64,000 bases of DNA, taken from assembly GCF_003994255.1 (NCBI RefSeq), contig NZ_ML133858.1, positions 122,019 through 186,018 on the forward strand, read 5' to 3'. How positions within the stretch are numbered: position 1 is the first letter of the stretch; each line of letters starts with the position of its first letter. The stretch is from Brachybacterium paraconglomeratum. GTDB taxonomy: Bacteria; Actinomycetota; Actinomycetes; Actinomycetales; Dermabacteraceae. Position numbers and translations under genes: made by a program. This document shows, piece after piece, positions 61,801 through 64,000 of this stretch. The notes beneath the pieces are model-generated. The model did not search any database, was not told the DNA's origin, and saw only the letters and a list, made by a program, of their open reading frames with translations.

Positions 61801-62027
61801 ATGCGGGCGTCGAGCTCGCCGGCGTCGACGTTCAGGCGGCCGATGAGGCCGCGGTCGCCGTTGCTGACCCAGACGCCGCCGTCGGAGACCTCGACCTCCG
61901 AGGAGGACAGGCCGTCGTAGTTCACGGCGAAGCCGGTGAGGACGAGCGCCACCACTGACAGGACGGCCGTGGACACGACCGTGGTGCGCCGACCGCGGCG
62001 CCTCTTCGGTCCAGCGGTGACTGACAT
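55812..62027 (-). CDS. Giant membrane-anchored protein with Ig-like and fibronectin type III repeats
   Basis: A 2071-residue protein. A basic N-terminus (KRRRGRR) and one membrane helix at about 16-35 make it a signal anchor with the bulk outside. Residues about 45-390 resemble a beta-propeller (repeated GGVWVSNGDRG, DGRVWIL). Residues about 405-1480 are around ten or eleven Ig/cadherin-like repeats, each with an NDxDPxGD-type loop (for example NDVDPDGD, DNDTDPEGD). Residues about 1485-1875 are four fibronectin type III domains, the second ending in WSEWS (1661-1665). About 190 more residues contain paired cysteines and an Asn-rich end. Fn3 proteins of this kind are the named feature of bifidobacterial PFNA clusters. 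It is a likely surface adhesin or sensor; function is unproven. Confidence 0.88.
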   Translation of the reverse strand: MSVTAGPKRRRGRRTTVVSTAVLSVVALVLTGFAVNYDGLSSSEVEVSDGGVWVSNGDRGLIGRLNVDAGELDARISATGQDLDIIQSGYHVFETGPRGMTPINTAAASRAGLVELPPESTVRIGGDRVVIAAPDGRVWILSPDEAAAFSPASVEPVLETGSGAPPVAVSMSGDVYVLNGEELLRYPRTPSTRDTKADKPFIAGGVSSDAAQVELTVVGDVPVIMDRENRMLRLGTEMKDYPLEDYGISSLEVGELQQAGPASENVVLSTADTMLLIPLDGGKAESIPAGGTGSEVVEPAQVDGCAYGAWGGSLRYVRACEGQEPVRDVIPEAKAGADLSLRQNRDLVVLNDQKFGLSWEIMDSMQLVDDWVINQDIQTDQSKEKEKETLTTTIENVAAEREEENRPPTANDDTFGVRPGQNVVLPVTRNDVDPDGDVLTVDVEGKQPAAGHVTPITGGTQLQIQVADDASGTQTFTYAVDDGRGGKDTATVTLEVRQEGENSAPQAAEETMTKVQVRSGQEISFNILPYWEDPDGDAFYLSNATVPPEDLVTFTPDGKITFNDAGLSPGTKQVQLTFRDENGETGEGTIQIESVTDSDLPPITTADHVSIVSGRTTTLKPLVNDLNPNGGELELISVGESEGLEVDPALDAGSVDVTGAGPGTHYLEYTVGASGGSTTSLGLMRIDVVEPEAENLQPVAVDDLGTVTTGTDTLVDPLENDVDPTGGVLVANSLEVPEGSGLKATVVDHHLVRVEAEPGATVSSEPVPITYEVSNSAGTSTGTIRMMVVNTDTQFANPEAVPDRTVVRAGDMVNIDVTANDVSPTGSDLHLGTNLDTSRADALGNTEPHQDMLRFRADDDATGEAVVQYEVVDETGRTGSALAYITIVPRDAENTPPRPENLTARAVAGTPVRIPVQTTGIDPDGDSVMLTGAASPMPTLGEITTANGEWIEYVPHEDSVGTDRFRYQVMDRHGAIGTAEVLVGIAAPTDRNQAPYAVDDTVEVRPEREVQIPVLDNDTDPEGDALGIVRGDVEAMTDIEYVEPPEDTEDNLVTVTTPAEEGTHTVLYSATDEQLKSSATATVKVAANAPLLSPVAVDDFVPVEDVLDPKKDHVEVDVLANDSDPDGSTNDLEVALDGSYEGVDLREDGTLKIVPQEEQQRIRYIITDQDDQSSAGYVWVPGTAKQAPVWVGEPVKVQAGAEAKIDLADPGNVRVRPGAESVQITDPSLVTAGHGDGGELVENETTLSYRPAADFSGKDTISVEVTDGAVGDATAATATLAIPVEVAPEDENLPPTFQGALLEVAQGEGQATVDLAPGVDDPDDDTFTFALGKFTENPEIDVSVEGSVFTATATPKAPKGTVLEVPVTVSDGTNDPVESSVQVTVGGSPRPLLTTVMDEDTIDAGTTKDIAVLENDSNPFPGGDRELLSAGLTAGEGTVELKGDKVSITPAETFHGILTAQYTVEDDTGDPDRHVTGEIRIVVRGKPAPPSAPRIGEIGDGFVELNFDAGADNGAPITGYTVTSATGGTVSQQCASTSCTITGLTNDTEYTFQVVATNDVGDSDPSVPSAVARPDVRPEKPAAPRAERGDQQLTVGWSAPENRGSAIQSYEVQVQDTSGQGISSQTVEGGSTQTVFSGLTNGVDYRFRVRASNLADEPSEWSEWSSAEHPAGKPKAPSGTPSAERVNTALGGAVDVTWPAMTDAEANGEPITQYVVKSSSGASQTVDGGTTKASFRDLDRDSKHTFTITGVNSVGTGSGSSKASNEVVPWAKPEAPTGVKASMPSEGKGDGPNGRANVSWEAANGNGTTVTKYVVRWNGGSKTVDASSTSTSISGLSNGTSYRFTVEARNGFAADGGVSPRSEESNAVTPYTKPAGPQISTSAGTCHAADNCNVSYTVTANGTDGGRDKTLKVWIDGKAQTVSGNKFSHTQRVDSGSTHEITAEVVNEGGLSSGQVKDSVTANKYNPPAPKLDSSSWNWSEDYTGVSENCSTGQCKYYGFTLTNLEPGKTYKVQYSNNNDPNYASETITAKADGTWTREPNRFFYGHDSTTNNPLRVSVAGEQVGSAYMPR

Positions 62028-62138
62028 GGTGGTACCCCCAGAAGACGTGCAGACTCCTCGCGCACGCCCGGCCTCGACCGGCTGCTCTCACTGAGGAGAT
62101 GACCCCCGCAGTCGATGTGGTCGCGCACGACAACGGAC

Positions 62139-62144
62139 AGCGTA
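62139..62144 (-). promoter_or_regulatory. Candidate -10 box of the giant-gene operon
   Basis: TACGCT (minus) would give a leader of about 105 nt before the ATG at 62027. The -35 zone overlaps an inverted repeat CGCGCG-N8-CGCGCG (62154-62173). The 210-bp gap holds no gene. Confidence 0.3.
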
Positions 62145-62237
62145 CCGGTCCCCCGCGCGACGCACTACGCGCGCCCGGCCTCGTCCAGCTCCCGTACAGG
62201 TCAGGCAGACCGAACGATCGCCGATCTCAGGAGGAGC

Positions 62238-63245
62238 TCACCGACGGCGCTCGACGAGCGTGCGGGTGAAGGTCTCCAGCGCCTCGCGGACGGGGCCCTG
62301 CGGCAGCTCGCCGAGGATCTCGACGGCCTCGTCGGCGGTGCGCTGGGCGAGCCGGCGCGTCTCCTCGAGCGCCTCGTCCTCGCGCAGCAGCTCCACGAGC
62401 TCGCCCAGCGCGGTGTCGTCGCTGAGATCGCTGTCAAGCCTGCGCAGGATCTCGAGGCTGCGCGGGTCCTGCTGCTCGGCCGCCCGGCGGCGGACGAGGA
62501 GGGTGGGCATGGTGGGCACGCCCTCACGCAGGTCGATGCCCGGGGTCTTCCCGCTCGTGGCGGCGTCGCTCTCGAGGTCCAGCACGTCGTCGGCGAGCTG
62601 GAAGGCGACCCCGACCTTCTCGCCGTAGCGGCTCATGACGTCGCCGGAGCCCTCGGGGGCACCGGCGAGGGAGGCGCCGAGGTCGCCGGCGAGGGCGAGC
62701 AGCGACGCCGTCTTGTCCGAGAGAACGGAGATGTAGTGGGCGAAGGGGTCCTCCCCCTCGGCGGGTCCGACGGTCTCGTGCAGCTGGCCGAGGCAGAGCC
62801 TCTCGAAGGTCTCGGAGTGCATCCGCACGGCCTCGGGGCCGATGCGGGCGCTCAGCGCGCTCGCCCGGGCGAAGAGGAAGTCCCCGGTGAGGATCGCGAC
62901 GTTGTTGCCCCACAGCGAGTGGGCGCTGTCGGTGCCGCGGCGGGTGGGCGCCGAGTCCATCACGTCGTCGTGGTACAGGCTGGCCAGGTGGGTCAGCTCG
63001 ACGAGGATCGCCGCGTCCTGCACGCCCTCGGCATCGACGTCCCCGAGGGAGGCCGCCAGGAGCACGAGCATCGGGCGCACACGCTTGCCGCCGGCGTCCA
63101 TGAGGTGGCGGGCGGTCCAGCGCATCATGTCGTCGGAGCTCGCGACGGACTCGCGCAGCCCATGCTCGATGGCCCCCAGGCGCTCGACGATGCTCGTCGC
63201 GAGCTGATCATCGATGTCGGGCACACCCGGCAGCGTGGACGGCAT
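62238..63245 (-). CDS. Polyprenyl diphosphate synthase
   Basis: The 335-residue trans-prenyltransferase has GGKRVRP, the first Asp-rich motif YHDDVMD with TRRG, and the second LADDVLD. FLFARAS and KTASLLALA are as in heptaprenyl/octaprenyl synthases. It makes the long prenyl tail for menaquinone, which fits the SdhCD-type quinone use in the window. The chain length product cannot be told from sequence alone. ATG at 63245 follows AGGAG by 5 nt. Confidence 0.92.
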   Translation of the reverse strand: MPSTLPGVPDIDDQLATSIVERLGAIEHGLRESVASSDDMMRWTARHLMDAGGKRVRPMLVLLAASLGDVDAEGVQDAAILVELTHLASLYHDDVMDSAPTRRGTDSAHSLWGNNVAILTGDFLFARASALSARIGPEAVRMHSETFERLCLGQLHETVGPAEGEDPFAHYISVLSDKTASLLALAGDLGASLAGAPEGSGDVMSRYGEKVGVAFQLADDVLDLESDAATSGKTPGIDLREGVPTMPTLLVRRRAAEQQDPRSLEILRRLDSDLSDDTALGELVELLREDEALEETRRLAQRTADEAVEILGELPQGPVREALETFTRTLVERRR

Positions 63246-63578
63246 GTCTCTCCTGGGGATCGGACCGGTCCCGAGAAGCGGGGCCGGCGTGCGGACTGCG
63301 CTCCCGGACAGGAGCGACACGACAGCCGAGTCTACCGGGGAGGCACGGGCCCCGAGCCGTACGACGGTCCCGAGGTGACGGGCGGAACTGCGCACCACTC
63401 CGCCGATGGATGGATCTGCGAGCTCACCCCCTGAACCAGACCATCCCGGCGCTCGGGACGGTTCAGCCCGACCCCCCTCCCGGGCCGGTGCCTCGCCTTC
63501 CGACCCCGGTTGTCATGCCCGGCTCCCGTTCTCGCGCCAGGACCCGGGACGCGTGTGGGCTCCCAGTTCCCGGGCATG
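63246..63578. other. Gene-free stretch between the prenyl synthase and the rRNA terminator
   Basis: It holds a possible -10 box TAGACT for the synthase (63334-63329, minus), a hairpin with arms CTGAACC/GGTTCAG and inner TCCCG/CGGGA (63431-63466), and inverted arms TCATGCCCGG (63513-63522) and CCGGGCATGA (63570-63579). No coding sequence is supported. Confidence 0.6.
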
Positions 63579-63637
63579 AAAAAAGGGAGTGGAGGAGGCG
63601 AACACCCGAAAAGGGGTTCAAGCACTCCTCCACTCCC
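63579..63637 (-). terminator. rRNA operon terminator
   Basis: On the minus strand GGGAGTGGAGGA, an inner partial stem (63601-63618), TCCTCCACTCCC and six T residues form a classic intrinsic terminator just after 5S rRNA. Confidence 0.9.
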
Positions 63638-63645
63638 AGTGAAGA

Positions 63646-63764
63646 TGTCCGGCGGCGACCTACTCTCCCACACCCTCCCGAGTGCAGTACCATCGGCGCG
63701 ATCGAGCTTAGCTTCCGGGTTCGGAATGGAACCGGGCGTTTCCTCGACGCTATGACCGCCGTAA
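63646..63764 (-). rRNA. 5S rRNA
   Basis: The minus strand reads TTACGGCGGTCATAGCG... through CCGAACCCGGAAGCTAAG and GGGAGAGTAGGTCGCCGCC, the conserved 5S core. Its length is about 118 nt. The ends are approximate, placed by pairing of CGGCGG with CCGCCG. Confidence 0.93.
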
Positions 63765-63890
63765 CACGATGAGACACAACCAGCCACCCACCCACACCAA
63801 ACCGGTGCCGGCAACGGGGTTGTTCCCCAAGAACCGCACAGTGGACGCGAACACACACAGAGCAAACAACCAACACAAAGAATGTTGTTG

Positions 63891-64000
63891 TAAGTCATCG
63901 GCCATTAGTACCAGTCAGCTCCACACATTGCTGTGCTTCCACATCTGGCCTATCAACCCAGTCATCTACTGGGGGCCTCACACACCTCAAGGGTGCAAGG
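63891..64000 (-). rRNA. 23S rRNA, 3' end (partial)
   Basis: The minus strand near the edge reads GAGCTGACTGGTACTAATGG and CCGATGACTTA, the typical 3' end of actinobacterial 23S rRNA. The rest lies outside the window. The exact mature end is uncertain by several bases. Confidence 0.9.

Noticed and set aside
63332..63898. Open frames over the 5S rRNA region
   Set aside because: The sequence is 5S rRNA plus its terminator; protein frames there are accidental.

Overview
The window is about 64 kb of very GC-rich DNA from an actinomycete. Three things point that way: codon and base composition; the tRNA-Tyr / tRNA-Thr / tRNA-Met / rpmG / hadA-like / hadB-like / murB order; and a cluster joining WXG100 proteins, an FtsK/EssC ATPase, FHA proteins, a kinase, a PP2C phosphatase, DUF58, MoxR and an Ig/Fn3 giant protein. 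A member of the Micrococcales (Brachybacterium-like) is my best guess. That guess is inference, since no 16S rRNA gene is visible.

Left part, 1-21 kb: central and nucleoside metabolism. It opens with the biotin-carrier end of an acyl-CoA carboxylase and a flavoprotein dehydrogenase lacking redox cysteines. Nucleoside genes follow: purine-nucleoside phosphorylase and a phosphohexomutase-family enzyme (+), and deoxyribose-phosphate aldolase (-). An Nramp-like transporter, a FadR-type regulator and a zinc dehydrogenase form a small (+) group. A P-loop kinase/Nudix fusion comes next. A (-) strand operon then runs from a BMP-type nucleoside-binding lipoprotein through an ABC ATPase and two permeases to cytidine deaminase and thymidine phosphorylase. 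Together these genes import nucleosides, deaminate and phosphorolyse them, and feed pentose phosphates to DeoC. No deoB is seen, so the mutase next to punA may fill that step. An M20 amidohydrolase and a mannose-1-phosphate guanylyltransferase complete this part.

Middle part, 21-34 kb: succinate dehydrogenase sdhCDAB (+), then on (-) an alpha/beta hydrolase, xthA, folD, glyA, murB, two MaoC-like dehydratase subunits, rpmG and three tRNA genes. A yajQ-family gene and an NAD(P)-binding protein gene lie on (+).

Right part, 34-62 kb: one large (-) strand specialised region. From the upstream end it holds a 2071-residue membrane-anchored Ig/Fn3 protein, a MoxR ATPase, a DUF58 protein, a transglutaminase-like membrane protein with a degenerate catalytic triad, an RDD/FHA protein, a PP2C phosphatase, a long FHA/zinc-ribbon protein, a Ser/Thr kinase, an FHA-like/helix-rich protein, an EssC-like ATPase with an FHA domain, a WXG100 protein, an LpqN-like protein, and a pair of WXG100 genes present twice in an 840-bp direct duplication. 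Six adjacent gene pairs, from MoxR to the kinase, overlap by four bases. The layout resembles the PFNA-type clusters described in bifidobacteria, joined to a minimal type VII secretion core. No eccB, eccD, eccE, mycP, esaA, essA or essB is present. Each WXG100 locus has an ATGGGGA-N4-TCCCCAT palindrome about 22-23 nt upstream of a putative -10 box.

Right end, 62-64 kb: a polyprenyl diphosphate synthase gene, then the end of an rRNA operon on (-): terminator, 5S rRNA and the 3' end of 23S rRNA. Several genes (punA, the kinase/Nudix gene, the guanylyltransferase gene, the alpha/beta hydrolase gene) have a -10-like box 6-8 nt before the ATG and no ribosome binding site, suggesting leaderless transcripts.
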